36,856 nucleotides of DNA from an uncultured Lachnospiraceae bacterium (GCA_910586705.1 CAJUJK010000034.1:1-36856), one strand, 5' to 3'. Positions 14,924 through 24,433 are shown, numbered from the stretch's first letter. The notes: generated by a model from the sequence alone, not told the origin. A program made the numbers and translations.

Positions 14924-17626
14924 TTGAAACCTATTACCTTTATTGATGAACACGGAAGTTTTACCATGAAGCAGCCGGAAAACACAAACTATCTGTATTT
15001 TCCCCTCGCCTCGGAAGCCGGATTAAAAAGCAGCGTCACACCGAATCTTGGCGGCGATGCCAAAACCGATCAGGAAACCTTCCTATTGGAACCTGTCAGT
15101 TCCGAGAATCTACATAATAACCGTTCCACCCGCAACTTCTTCTTTGTGACATATGACTCGGACGTTTATTCCGCCACCGGCGTTTCCGCCAGACAGGAGA
15201 ACGACCGTTTCTCCCCCTCACAGGATGAAAGCGAGTTAAGCGCAGGCTTTATGTGGCATACCGTAAAGCGGGTTTCCAAGTCTTACCCTCTATTGGAAAC
15301 GTCTGTCACGACCTTTGTGCCGAAAGACGACAATGTGGAAATTATGTATGTGACCGTCAGGAACTTGTCCTACGAAGAGCTCTCCCTGACGCCGTACGCC
15401 GCCATCCCCATTTACGGGAGAAGCGCGGACAATATCCGGGATCACCGCAACGTGACCTCCATGCTGCACCGCATCAAAACAACGGAAAACGGCGTCCTTG
15501 TCCGTCCCACCATGTCCTTTGATGAGAAGGGGCACCGCATCAACCATAAAACCTACTATGTCTGCGGTTTTACCGCAAAGGGGCAGGGCCCGGAAGGGTT
15601 TTTCCCCACCGTGGAAGAATATATCGGCGAGGGCGGCACTTTCACCCATCCCCGCGCCGTCTGTGAAAAACGCCCCGGCATTCCTGCCTCTTCCACTTCC
15701 GGGGGACGGGAAGCCATGGGTGCGTTCTGTTTCCCAAACCTAACCCTCCTTCCCGGTGATAAGGCAGCTTATATAATCCTGTTTGGCGTAGAAAATGAGG
15801 AAAGCCGCATAGAGGAAATCTGTCAGAAATACAACACGGAAAAAAAGGTGGCGGACGCGCTGGCGCAGACAAAAGCGCACTGGCAGGATAAGGTGTCCGT
15901 CGGCTTAAAGACAGGGGACAAAGATTTTGACCGCTTTATGAAATGGGTATGTTTCCAGCCTTTCCTGCGCCGACTGTTCGGCTGCTCCTTCTTGCCCCAC
16001 CACGATTATGGCAGAGGCGGCAGGGGCTGGCGCGATCTGTGGCAGGACTGCCTGTCGTTGCTCCTAATGGAGCCGCAGGACGTCGGAAAAATGATCGAGG
16101 CAAACTACGGCGGCGTCCGGATCGACGGCACCAACGCCACCATCATCGGGGACGGAAGCGGAAATTTTATCGCGGACCGAAACGGCATCGCCCGCGTCTG
16201 GATGGATCATGCCCTCTGGCCTCTTATGACTACAAAACTGTACATTGACCAGACCGGGGATCTCGACATCTTGTTTAAAGAAGTGCCCTATTTCAAGGAT
16301 GCACAGTCCATGCGCGGAACCGGCATGGACACGCTCTGGTCGGCTGACAGCGGTAACAGACAGCTCACGGACAAAAATGAAATCTACACCGGCAGCATTT
16401 TAGAGCACCTGCTGATTGAGCAGCTCGCCGCTTTCTACGAGGTGGGGGATCACAATATCTACCGGCTGCGCGGCGCGGACTGGAACGATGCGCTTGATAT
16501 GGCGGCGGAAAAAGGTGAGAGCGTGGCGTTTACATGCGCCTACGCCGGAAACCTGCGGGATCTGGCTTCGCTCCTCCTGCTTTTAGACAGCGCCACCGGC
16601 AATCACCAAGCAGCGCTTCTGGAGGAAATCTCCATCCTGCTTACGGATGATCCGGCAGTCTATGACGACATTGACAAAAAGCATCAGATTTTAGAAGACT
16701 ACAGCACACGCTGCCGCCACACGGTCACCGGCGTCCGCAGGACATTCTATCTCTCCGCTCTGGCTGAAAATCTGACGAAAAAGGCGGACTGGCTGACATC
16801 CCATATCCGTTCTCAGGAATGGATTGAAGGAACCGGCGAAGAGGGATGGTTTAACAGCTATTACGATAACCACGGCAGGGCTGTGGAAGGTTTCTTCGGC
16901 GATCAGGTGCGCATGATGCTGACAGGGCAGGTCTTTGCCATGATGGGCGGTGTCGCCAAGGACGACCAGATACCCAGAATGGTGAAAGCCGCAGACCATT
17001 ACCTCTATAAAAAAGAAATCGGCGGCTACCGGCTGAACACGAATTTTAAGGAACTGAAATTTGATATGGGCAGAATGTTCGGCTTCGCCTACGGGGAAAA
17101 GGAAAATGGCGCCGTTTTCTCCCACATGACGGTCATGTACGCAAACGCCCTCTACCGCAGAGGCTTTGTAAAGGAGGGCTGGAAAGCGTTAAAAACCCTT
17201 GCGGACAATGCCCTCAACTTTGATACCAGCCGGATTTATCCGGGCATCCCCGAATATTTCCGGGCGGACGGACGGGGCATGTACCACTATCTGACCGGCG
17301 CGGCAAGCTGGTTTATGATGACCATGATCACGGAAGTGTTCGGCGTACACGGCGATAACGGCGCACTACTGATAACCCCGAAACTGCTTGCCGGACAATT
17401 TGACGGGCAGGGCAAGGTGTCCATCACCGTTCCTTTTGCCGGAAAGACTTTTACCGTTGTCTGCCAGAACGAATCGGGGAAAGATTTTGGCGACTATGCC
17501 ATGGAATCCGCCCTCTGCGACGGCGCCGCCCTTCCCGTGAAGAACAACGCCTCCGCCCTTCTCTCCCGGGAGCTGCTTGACAGCCTGCCGGAGGGTACGC
17601 ACCAGATTACCGTGAAACTTATATAA
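14924..17626 (+). CDS. GH94 family glycoside phosphorylase, larger subgroup
   Basis: This 900-aa cytosolic enzyme matches the cellobiose/cellodextrin/laminaribiose phosphorylase family. An N-terminal beta-sandwich (about residues 1-290) is followed by an (alpha/alpha)6 catalytic barrel with HDYGRGGRGWRDLWQDCL near residue 360 and the general-acid motif RGADWNDALDM near 520. A C-terminal sheet follows. Such enzymes cleave a beta-linked glucose disaccharide or oligosaccharide with phosphate to give glucose 1-phosphate. The RGADWND form and greater length distinguish it from the next gene and resemble oligoglucan or laminaribiose-type members more than classical cellobiose phosphorylase, but the linkage cannot be settled by eye. 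The start is TTG, with AAAGGAG nine bases upstream; there is no in-frame ATG that suits better. Confidence 0.92.
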   Translation: MKPITFIDEHGSFTMKQPENTNYLYFPLASEAGLKSSVTPNLGGDAKTDQETFLLEPVSSENLHNNRSTRNFFFVTYDSDVYSATGVSARQENDRFSPSQDESELSAGFMWHTVKRVSKSYPLLETSVTTFVPKDDNVEIMYVTVRNLSYEELSLTPYAAIPIYGRSADNIRDHRNVTSMLHRIKTTENGVLVRPTMSFDEKGHRINHKTYYVCGFTAKGQGPEGFFPTVEEYIGEGGTFTHPRAVCEKRPGIPASSTSGGREAMGAFCFPNLTLLPGDKAAYIILFGVENEESRIEEICQKYNTEKKVADALAQTKAHWQDKVSVGLKTGDKDFDRFMKWVCFQPFLRRLFGCSFLPHHDYGRGGRGWRDLWQDCLSLLLMEPQDVGKMIEANYGGVRIDGTNATIIGDGSGNFIADRNGIARVWMDHALWPLMTTKLYIDQTGDLDILFKEVPYFKDAQSMRGTGMDTLWSADSGNRQLTDKNEIYTGSILEHLLIEQLAAFYEVGDHNIYRLRGADWNDALDMAAEKGESVAFTCAYAGNLRDLASLLLLLDSATGNHQAALLEEISILLTDDPAVYDDIDKKHQILEDYSTRCRHTVTGVRRTFYLSALAENLTKKADWLTSHIRSQEWIEGTGEEGWFNSYYDNHGRAVEGFFGDQVRMMLTGQVFAMMGGVAKDDQIPRMVKAADHYLYKKEIGGYRLNTNFKELKFDMGRMFGFAYGEKENGAVFSHMTVMYANALYRRGFVKEGWKALKTLADNALNFDTSRIYPGIPEYFRADGRGMYHYLTGAASWFMMTMITEVFGVHGDNGALLITPKLLAGQFDGQGKVSITVPFAGKTFTVVCQNESGKDFGDYAMESALCDGAALPVKNNASALLSRELLDSLPEGTHQITVKLI

Positions 17627-17659
17627 AAAACTATTACCCGGCAGCGGCGATTCAAAGAA

Positions 17660-17683
17660 TGCTGTGCATTTTCCTGCATAGCA
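17660..17683 (+). other. Intercistronic hairpin between the GH94 genes
   Basis: A 9-bp stem (TGCTGTGCA and TGCATAGCA, one wobble, 6-nt loop) sits in the 142-nt gap between the two phosphorylase genes. There is no T-run, so it is more likely an mRNA stabiliser or attenuator than a full terminator. Confidence 0.35.
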
Positions 17684-17768
17684 ACCGCTTGAGCGCCAGT
17701 GCGCCCGAGCGTGGGATTCGCTTCGCAGACCCGGATAAATATAAACTGATCAGAAAGGAATACATGAA

Positions 17769-20180
17769 ATGAGATATGGATATTTTGACAACGCAAACCG
17801 TGAATATGTGATCGAAAGGCCCGACACCCCCGCCCCTTGGGTCAATTATCTGGGTTCGCCCGAATACGGCGCGATCATTTCCAATAACGCAGGCGGTTAC
17901 AGCTTTGCCAAATCGGGAGCCAACGGAAGAATTCTGCGCTATGTCTTCAACCAGTTCGACCAACCCGGACGGTATCTTTACATCCGCGACAACGATTCAA
18001 AGGATTATTGGTCCGCCTCATGGCAGCCGGTCGGCAAGGATCTGGACAAGTATGAGAACGAGTGCCGGCACGGTCTGGGCTACACGAAAATGACCACTCT
18101 GTATGACGACATTTCCTCCGAGGCGGTATACTACGTCCCCCTCGGGAAAACCCATGAAGTGTGGACCCTCACAGTAACCAACCGCTCGGACCGCCCGAGA
18201 CATCTTACTCTGACAGGTTACGCTGAATTTACAAACCACAACAACTATGAACAAGATCAAGTGAACCTGCAGTATTCCCTGTTCATCACCAGAACGTTGT
18301 TTGAGGAAAACCGAATCATGCATCAGATTCACGACAATCTGGATAAACAGCCTGCCGGAAAACTGGTTGACGGAAAATGTACGGTAACCCGCTTTTTCGC
18401 ACTTGCAGGAGAAAAGGTTTCCTCCTACTGCGGCGACAAGGCACAGTTTCTCGGAAACTATCACGGTTACGGCAATCCACAGGGCGTCCTGTGCGGTGAT
18501 CTGGGGAATGTTACAAGCTACAACGAAAATGCCTGCGGCGCACTTTCCTGCTCGGTTAAACTGGCTCCCGGTGAAAGCAGAACAATCACTTTCCTGCTCG
18601 GCATGAAACCTTCCGACGAGGCTGCCGCCATCATCAGCCGGTACGTCCGTCCCGACGACGCGCTCGCAAAAGAAATCGAGGAACTGAAACAGAGCTGGCA
18701 TGAAAGGCTTTCCCGGCTGCACGTCAACACACCAAGCCCGGAATTTAATACCATGGTCAACACATGGAACGCCTACAACTGCTTTATGACCTTTATCTGG
18801 TCCCGCGCGGCTTCCTTCATCTACTGCGGTCTGCGCAACGGCTACGGATACCGGGACACCGTGCAGGATATTCAGGGCATCATCCATCTGGTGCCGGAAA
18901 TGGCTGTGGAAAAAATCCGCTTTATGCTCTCCGCGCAGGTAAGCTGCGGCGGCGGTCTGCCTCTGGTGAAATTCACCCACAATCCGGGACATGAAGACAC
19001 CCCCGACGATGCCTCCTACCGTGAAGAAACCGGGCATCCGGCATACCGCGCCGACGACGCGCTGTGGCTTTTCCCGACCGTCTGCAAATATATCGCGGAG
19101 ACCGGGAATACCGCATTCCTCGACGAAGTCATTCCCTTTGCTGACAAGGATACGGCAAGCGTTTACGAACATCTGAAACGCGCCGTGCAGTTCTCCTTTG
19201 ACCACCTCGGTCCCCACGGGATGCCCGCCGGGCTTTACGCCGACTGGAACGACTGTCTGCGGCTTGGCGCTGACGGGGAATCCTCCTTTGTAGCGCTGCA
19301 GTTTTACTATGCCATGACAATCTTAAGGAATTTTGCAGAATTTAAAGGTGACAGAGAATATGTGGACTATCTGGACGAACGGCAGTCGGAAATGAAGAAA
19401 AAAATACAAGGGCTGTGCTGGGACAGCGACCGTTTCATCCGGGGCTTTACGGAGGATGGAAAGCGTATTGGCGCAGCCTCGGACCCGGAAGCAAGTCTCT
19501 GGCTCAATCCCCAGAGCTTTTCCGTCATCAGCGGGCTTGCGGACGCCGGACAGGCGGATCTGGTCATGGCAAATGTCTATGAAAAGCTGAATACCAGATA
19601 CGGCGCCCTCCTGATCGACCCGCCCTACCACGCCCACGCCTTCGACGGCGCACTGGCTGTGATCTACAATCAAGGCACCAAAGAAAACGCCGGCATTTTC
19701 TCCCAGTCACAGGGCTGGCTGATTCTGGCGGAAGCCCTGCTTGGTCATGGAGACCGCGCGTTCACTTACTTTATGGAAAACGCACCCGCCGCCCAGAATG
19801 ACATTGCCGAAATCCGCCGCATTGAACCTTACTGCTACGGGCAGTTTACCGAAGGACGGGCAAGCGTTCATCACGGCAGATCCCATGTCCACTGGCTGAC
19901 AGGCACGGCATCCACCGTCATGGTCGGCTGCGTGGAAGGAATCCTCGGTCTGCGCCCGGATTTACGCGGCATACGGCTTGCGCCCGCCATTCCCCGGGAG
20001 TGGAAACGCCTTGAAATCGACAAAGAGTTCCGCGGAAAGCAACTTCACATCCTTGTGGAAAACCCGAACGGGCACGAGACGGGCTGTGAAAAGCTCCTTT
20101 TGAACGGCAAGGCGTTAACCGACAACTACATTCCCGCCGGGATGCTGGAATCGCAGAATGAAATTTTACTCACCTTGTAA
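17769..20180 (+). CDS. GH94 cellobiose phosphorylase-like enzyme
   Basis: This 803-aa protein matches cellobiose phosphorylase in length and motifs: N-terminal YGYFDNANREYVIERPDTP and PWVNYLGSPEY, then NNAGGYSF, GYRDTVQDIQG near residue 358, and the catalytic GLYADWNDCLRLG near residue 490, in which the Asp of ADWND is the expected general acid. It would convert cellobiose and phosphate to glucose 1-phosphate and glucose in the cytosol. The AGAAAGGA site precedes the ATG; a two-codon ATG-AAA-TGA frame overlaps the start and may be used for coupling or may be chance. It follows the larger GH94 gene in one operon, ended by a strong terminator. Confidence 0.92.
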   Translation: MRYGYFDNANREYVIERPDTPAPWVNYLGSPEYGAIISNNAGGYSFAKSGANGRILRYVFNQFDQPGRYLYIRDNDSKDYWSASWQPVGKDLDKYENECRHGLGYTKMTTLYDDISSEAVYYVPLGKTHEVWTLTVTNRSDRPRHLTLTGYAEFTNHNNYEQDQVNLQYSLFITRTLFEENRIMHQIHDNLDKQPAGKLVDGKCTVTRFFALAGEKVSSYCGDKAQFLGNYHGYGNPQGVLCGDLGNVTSYNENACGALSCSVKLAPGESRTITFLLGMKPSDEAAAIISRYVRPDDALAKEIEELKQSWHERLSRLHVNTPSPEFNTMVNTWNAYNCFMTFIWSRAASFIYCGLRNGYGYRDTVQDIQGIIHLVPEMAVEKIRFMLSAQVSCGGGLPLVKFTHNPGHEDTPDDASYREETGHPAYRADDALWLFPTVCKYIAETGNTAFLDEVIPFADKDTASVYEHLKRAVQFSFDHLGPHGMPAGLYADWNDCLRLGADGESSFVALQFYYAMTILRNFAEFKGDREYVDYLDERQSEMKKKIQGLCWDSDRFIRGFTEDGKRIGAASDPEASLWLNPQSFSVISGLADAGQADLVMANVYEKLNTRYGALLIDPPYHAHAFDGALAVIYNQGTKENAGIFSQSQGWLILAEALLGHGDRAFTYFMENAPAAQNDIAEIRRIEPYCYGQFTEGRASVHHGRSHVHWLTGTASTVMVGCVEGILGLRPDLRGIRLAPAIPREWKRLEIDKEFRGKQLHILVENPNGHETGCEKLLLNGKALTDNYIPAGMLESQNEILLTL

Positions 20181-20188
20181 GCACCTCT

Positions 20189-20234
20189 AAAAAAGAGACG
20201 CGGCAGCCAGTAAAGGCTGCCATGTCTCTTTTTT
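20189..20234. terminator. Bidirectional terminator between GH94 and AraC-family genes
   Basis: A long stem combines AAAAAGAGAC and GTCTCTTTTT with an inner GGCAGCC and GGCTGCC around AGTAAA. It has A-runs on the left and T-runs on the right, so it can end the rightward GH94 transcript and the leftward regulator transcript. Confidence 0.9.
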
Positions 20235-20256
20235 CCATCCTGTGCATGATACGGCG

Positions 20257-21039
20257 TCAGCTGCCGTCCGTTTCGCCCCCGCCACCCGTTTCGCTTATAT
20301 TCCACTGCGCCATATGGTTCGTATCCCTGTATTTTTTCGGTGTCATCCCGGTCTGCTCCCGGAACTGCTGGATGAAGTGGCTCTGCGTCGAGAAGGAAAG
20401 GCGGTTTGCAATGTCAGCCAGCGTGTAATCACTGTAGCGGAGCATGTTTTTCGCCATCTCGATCTTCTGCGCGCGAATGTAGGCGCTGACCGAATCTCCC
20501 ATCTCCTTTTTAAACAGACGGGAAAGATAGCTGGCGGACACGCCAAGCTGCTCCGCAATTTCTTCAATGGTGATTCTCTCTTTGATATGCGCGTAAATAT
20601 ATTCCTTACACACATTGATATGGCGGGAGCCTGTGTCGCTGCGACAGATCCTGCGCATCTTCTCCGTGTAGTCCAGTACCATCTCGTCATGCAGATGCCG
20701 TATCTCCTGCAGGGTATGAATGCGGTCCAGACTCTGGATATAGAAATCGCTCATCCGAAAAGCCTGTTCCAGTTCCATTCCCCGCTGTCTGCAGAGCCGC
20801 GTGACCATCGCCGTGGTGATCACAAAATGATATTTCAGGTTTGTGACCGGGTCCTGCGACAGCACCCCCACGCCCTCATCATCCATAAAGCGCTCCTGCT
20901 CGCAGTTTTTTCTGACCGCCTCCACGTCGCCGCTCATCACCGCCTCATAAAACAGAAATTCTTCCGTCGGCTGGCGGTGCTCTATCTCGTCAACCATATC
21001 ATCCGCTTCCAGAAGAAGCCATTCGTTCTGGTATCTCAT
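20257..21039 (-). CDS. AraC-family transcriptional regulator
   Basis: This 260-aa regulator has a C-terminal AraC/XylS domain with both helix-turn-helix units (ITIEEIAEQLGVSASYLSRL and YTLADIANRLSFSTQSHFIQ) and the usual tail TGMTPKKYRD. The N-terminal 140 residues lack a cupin signature; they resemble the helical regions of regulators found beside Clostridia sugar loci. It converges on the GH94 operon and is the best candidate to bind the 20-bp-spaced sites at 14727-14842. The start at 21039 follows GGAAGGATG; a longer frame would begin at 21072 without a clear site. It starts 30 nt after the kinase-like gene and may be co-transcribed with it. Confidence 0.9.
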   Translation of the reverse strand: MRYQNEWLLLEADDMVDEIEHRQPTEEFLFYEAVMSGDVEAVRKNCEQERFMDDEGVGVLSQDPVTNLKYHFVITTAMVTRLCRQRGMELEQAFRMSDFYIQSLDRIHTLQEIRHLHDEMVLDYTEKMRRICRSDTGSRHINVCKEYIYAHIKERITIEEIAEQLGVSASYLSRLFKKEMGDSVSAYIRAQKIEMAKNMLRYSDYTLADIANRLSFSTQSHFIQQFREQTGMTPKKYRDTNHMAQWNISETGGGGETDGS

Positions 21040-21068
21040 ACGATCATCCTTCCTGCCAACATCTGTGT

Positions 21069-21680
21069 TCAAAAGCCGGTCAGCGCAAACAATTTTTCAA
21101 CCGTGGCAAACAGTTCATCCTCCGTCCTCGTACCGTCGTTGACAAGGCAGGGGATTTTTCTGTTTTCGCATTCTGCTTTTACCTTTTCGGCAAACAGGAT
21201 ATCCCTTTGCATCCAGTTGTCAAAAGCCGCTTCCCGATCGGTGCAGTCCCGCAGGATGTAGGGCACCCATTCCCGTTCCCTATAATGCGAAATATGAAAC
21301 GCCGGGGTGGGAACAATCGAAATATAGTCATCTGCGCCATGCTGTCCCATAACCCGAGGCGTGTACGCCGCTCCTTCGGTGACAATCAAATCAGCGTCCG
21401 TCTCTTCCAGCCGTTCAAACACAAACGCTGCTATTTCACCATAGACCAGAAACTCCTCCTCACACTGGATGGACGGCTCCCTCATCCATGTCTCATCCGG
21501 CGTCATTTCCATACACTTTTTGCAGGCGGGATATCCCGTCTGTGCCGCCCTTTCCATAAACTGCTCCAGAAAGTCATCCACCTTGAAATAGAAGGCGCCA
21601 TATTTCTTTGCAATCCGTTCTGCGACAGTGCTCTTTCCACTACATGGCGAACCGCCTATAAAAAGAATTCTTTTATCCAT
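21069..21680 (-). CDS. P-loop kinase-like protein (AAA/shikimate-kinase-like fold)
   Basis: A 203-aa cytosolic protein with a Walker A motif GGSPCSGKST at residues 9-18 and a DDF motif about 20 residues later, as in nucleotide or small-molecule kinases. A CxxC pair (ACKKCMEM) is unusual. The middle reads LIVTEGAAYTPRVM, resembling the Walker B strand. The substrate is not identifiable. It lies immediately upstream of the AraC-family regulator. The ATG at 21680 is chosen as the Walker A spacing suits; a start seven codons earlier is possible. Confidence 0.65.
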   Translation of the reverse strand: MDKRILFIGGSPCSGKSTVAERIAKKYGAFYFKVDDFLEQFMERAAQTGYPACKKCMEMTPDETWMREPSIQCEEEFLVYGEIAAFVFERLEETDADLIVTEGAAYTPRVMGQHGADDYISIVPTPAFHISHYREREWVPYILRDCTDREAAFDNWMQRDILFAEKVKAECENRKIPCLVNDGTRTEDELFATVEKLFALTGF

Positions 21681-21760
21681 ATGCCCCCATTTCCTCATAA
21701 CTATCCAGCCTTCGTCTTCATAGTTACTGCGTTGTTTTCGGCGGGCGTGCCACTGCGCAC

Positions 21761-21898
21761 TCATTCCAACAACCCCCTAACCGCATCATACACCCTGCGG
21801 TAACGACTGTAAACCTCCATATATTTCTCATGTCTTTCTACATCCGGCAGATACACTTTTGTTTTCTCCACCATATGCGCCGCGCATCCGTTTCCCAT
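21761..21898 (-). pseudogene. C-terminal stub of an FGGY-family sugar kinase
   Basis: Forty-five codons read VEKTKVYLPDVERHEKYMEV then YSRYRRVYDAVRGLLE and a stop. This is the pattern of the last helix of xylulokinase-like FGGY kinases (Pro-x-x-x-x-His/Tyr-x-x-Tyr followed by YxxYRxxY). Upstream in frame there is a stop after a few codons, no ribosome site, and none of the ATP- or sugar-binding domains. It is a 3' remnant of a deleted sugar kinase and probably not translated. Confidence 0.5.
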
Positions 21899-21952
21899 CG
21901 TCCGCTATGCTTCTATTCTAATCCTTCGGTATCCGAAAATATATAGTTAATT

Positions 21953-22108
21953 TTATAAAATGTGCCGGCAATTCCCGTGGTCAGTACCGCAATGCCCGCA
22001 GGCAGGACAGCCGATACATTTCTGCCCCCTCTTCTTTGCCTTGACGAGATAGATGCCCGCCACGCCTATCACCACAAACAGCACCCCTGCCGTAATTAAA
22101 TTCGTCAT
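21953..22108 (-). CDS. FeoB-associated Cys-rich membrane protein
   Basis: A 51-aa peptide with one N-terminal transmembrane helix (LITAGVLFVVIGVAGIYLV), a basic stretch KAKKRG, and a Cys/His-rich tail CIGCPACGHCGTDHGNC. This is the architecture of the FeoB-associated Cys-rich family in Clostridia, thought to aid ferrous iron handling. AAAAGGAG precedes the ATG. It follows feoB by 77 nt in the same direction. Confidence 0.85.
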   Translation of the reverse strand: MTNLITAGVLFVVIGVAGIYLVKAKKRGQKCIGCPACGHCGTDHGNCRHIL

Positions 22109-22185
22109 CCTTTTCTCCTTTTCCCATTTTTATTTCGCTTGCATCGTTCATATCCGATGACATTCCGAGTCCACACGCCGTAATC

Positions 22186-24192
22186 TTACGCCGCCTTCTT
22201 CATCCCATATTCCATCGCAAACTGTCTGTTCGTCCGCCGCACCAGCCATACGACCACAGCCGCCATGGCAAGCACCGCAAGCAGTCCCGGGACAAAACCG
22301 TTTCCAACGCTTCCCGCAGTAAACAGCGTGCCAGTCTGGTACACGAAAAAAGCCACCGTGAATCCCATTCCCATCTGCAGACCGATGCCCGCCCACAGCC
22401 ATTTTCTGCTCTGCATCTCCGCGTTCATCGCGCCGAGCGCCGCAAAGCAGGGCGGCGTAAACAGGTTAAACATCAGGTAAGCAAGCGCCGCCGCTTTCGT
22501 GAGCGCCATCGCCTGCGCCACCACATTGCCGTCTCCCACAAGCGCCAGTTCCTCCGTGTCGATAAACGCGCTAAGCCCATAGCAGACCGCCAGCGTGCCG
22601 ACCACATTTTCCTTGGCGATAAAGCCGGTGACCGCAGCCGCCGCAAGCTGCCACGCCGCAAAACCGACAACCGGCACGAGAAGAACGGCAATGGGGGAAG
22701 CGATAGACGCCAGAATGGAAGTGTGCTCCATTCCCTCTTCCACCACCTGCAGCCGCCAGTCAAAGGACTGCATGATCTGCACCACCGTATTACATACGAG
22801 AATGATAGTTCCCGCCTTGATGATATATGCCTTGCCGCGCCCCAGCATGGAAATGACCGCCCGTTTCAGACTCGGCAGCTTATACTCCGGCAGCTCAATG
22901 ATGAAAAAGGATTTTCTGAATTTATATCCCGTCACCGCATTTACTAACAGCGCTCCCAATAAAATCAGCGCGATACCCGCAAAATACATCAACACGCCGA
23001 CCCATGGCGTCTCCGGGAAAAACGCGCCCACAAAAAGTGCGATCACCGGCAGTTTTGCGCCACAGGGCATAAAGGGCGTGAGCATCGCCGTGGCGCGGCG
23101 TTCCCTCTCGTTTCTGATGGTGCGGCACGCCATAATGCCCGGAATGGCGCACCCCGTACCGATCACCATGGGGATCACAGACTTGCCGGAAAGCCCCACC
23201 CGCTTAAAGACCGGGTCGAGCACCACCGTGGCGCGCGCCATATAGCCACAGTCTTCCAGAAGCGCGATCAGGAAGTACATCACCATCACAAGCGGCAGGA
23301 AACCGACCACCGCCCCCACCCCGCCGATGATGCCGTCCACCAGCAGGGACTGTAAGAAAGGGTTGGCATCCTCCACAAGCCCTGCCACAACCCCCTGAAA
23401 GGTTTCAATCCAGCCCACCAGCCAGTCGGCAATCCACGTGCCGAGGGTGGATTGGGAAATATAGAATACCAGAAACATGACCACCGCGAAAATCGGTATG
23501 CCAAGCCAAGGGCTTGTGAGCGCAGCGTCAATCCGATCCTGTCCATTCTTTTCCTTCGTCAAAACCTTGCGTTTCTCCACGCTATCCACGATCCCCTTCA
23601 CAAACTCGAACCGCTTTCTGTCTGCACTCTCCACCGCGGCCTTGTCATGCAGATCAATTTCACCCTGCCGGTAAGGCGCCTTTTGTACCATACCCTTTAC
23701 CGTGACAGCCTTCTCCACCACGGCTTTCAGACCATTATGCCCGGAAGCCGTGGAAACCGTCTGCAATACGGGACATCCAAGCTTCTCAGACAAAAGCGCC
23801 GCGTCAATTTGCGTGTCCTTCTTCACGTTGACATCGCTTTTATTCAGAGCGACCACCACCGGAATGCCAAGCTCCAGAAGCTGGGTCGTAAAAAACAGGC
23901 TTCTGCTCAGATTAGTAGCGTCCACGATATTGATGATCGCGTCCGGGTTCTCGCTCTTCACATAGGTGCTGGTGATATTCTCCTCCGATGTGAAGGGCGA
24001 CATGGAATACGCCCCCGGCAAATCTACCGCGACCAGTTCCTCCGTCCCGTCGTAGTAAACCCGCTTGATCCGGCTTTCCTTCTTTTCCACGGTGACGCCC
24101 GCCCAGTTTCCCACCTTTTCATTCCTGCCAGTGAGGGCGTTGTACATCGTGGTTTTTCCGCTGTTGGGATTTCCCGTCAGTGCAATTCTCAT
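22186..24192 (-). CDS. feoB: Ferrous iron transport protein B
   Basis: This 668-aa protein has an N-terminal G domain with G1 GNPNSGKTT, G3 DLPGAYS and G4 NKSD, a helical linker (about residues 170-250), and a membrane domain with paired Gate motifs, including GCAIPGIMACRT near residue 385. It moves Fe2+ into the cell with FeoA. The start at 24192 follows AAGGAGG; an upstream ATG is less well placed. Length and motifs are complete. It is downstream of feoA and a DtxR-like box. Confidence 0.96.
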   Translation of the reverse strand: MRIALTGNPNSGKTTMYNALTGRNEKVGNWAGVTVEKKESRIKRVYYDGTEELVAVDLPGAYSMSPFTSEENITSTYVKSENPDAIINIVDATNLSRSLFFTTQLLELGIPVVVALNKSDVNVKKDTQIDAALLSEKLGCPVLQTVSTASGHNGLKAVVEKAVTVKGMVQKAPYRQGEIDLHDKAAVESADRKRFEFVKGIVDSVEKRKVLTKEKNGQDRIDAALTSPWLGIPIFAVVMFLVFYISQSTLGTWIADWLVGWIETFQGVVAGLVEDANPFLQSLLVDGIIGGVGAVVGFLPLVMVMYFLIALLEDCGYMARATVVLDPVFKRVGLSGKSVIPMVIGTGCAIPGIMACRTIRNERERRATAMLTPFMPCGAKLPVIALFVGAFFPETPWVGVLMYFAGIALILLGALLVNAVTGYKFRKSFFIIELPEYKLPSLKRAVISMLGRGKAYIIKAGTIILVCNTVVQIMQSFDWRLQVVEEGMEHTSILASIASPIAVLLVPVVGFAAWQLAAAAVTGFIAKENVVGTLAVCYGLSAFIDTEELALVGDGNVVAQAMALTKAAALAYLMFNLFTPPCFAALGAMNAEMQSRKWLWAGIGLQMGMGFTVAFFVYQTGTLFTAGSVGNGFVPGLLAVLAMAAVVVWLVRRTNRQFAMEYGMKKAA

Positions 24193-24294
24193 TTCATCGA
24201 TCCTCCTTATTCCCTTTTTATGATTTTGTAACATGCAATGCCAAAGCGCGGGCAGAATCTCCTATGCAGCACAGATTCCTCCTGCAGGCACGCT

Positions 24295-24310
24295 GTTAGT
24301 TTTAACTAAC
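24295..24310. promoter_or_regulatory. DtxR/MntR-type box before feoB
   Basis: The sequence GTTAGTTTTAACTAAC has perfect 7-bp inverted arms and matches the GTTAG-N6-CTAAC pattern at 24705-24720. It sits between feoA and feoB, 103 nt upstream of feoB, and may allow separate repression of feoB by the divergently encoded DtxR-type protein. Confidence 0.6.
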
Positions 24311-24356
24311 TATTGAACAAAAAAATTTGTCGCTCCCCCTGCCATGAACGACCACC

Positions 24357-24393
24357 CGCCGGACTGCGCAAAGCAGATCTACAACGTCCGGCG
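24357..24393 (-). other. Hairpin in the feoA-feoB gap
   Basis: An 8-bp inverted repeat, CGCCGGAC and GTCCGGCG, encloses 21 nt in the 241-nt gap between feoA and feoB. It has no adjacent T-run. Apart from this and the box at 24295, I see nothing gene-like in the gap. Confidence 0.35.
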
Positions 24394-24433
24394 CAGACGC
24401 CTGCGATCGAAGCGCCTGCGGCAAACCTGCCGA

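Noticed and set aside
17764..17772. ATG-AAA-TGA mini-frame at the start of the second GH94 gene
   Set aside because: It is only two codons and may be chance; no evidence for a regulatory role.
18018..19217. A 399-codon open frame on the minus strand
   Set aside because: It lies wholly antisense to the second GH94 gene, whose motifs are unequivocal.
20242..21261. A 339-codon open frame on the plus strand
   Set aside because: It is antisense to the AraC-family gene with both helix-turn-helix units, and starts inside the terminator region.
21981..22163. A 60-codon minus-strand frame near the Feo locus
   Set aside because: The other frame encodes the FeoB-associated Cys-rich peptide with a proper ribosome site; this one is its shadow.
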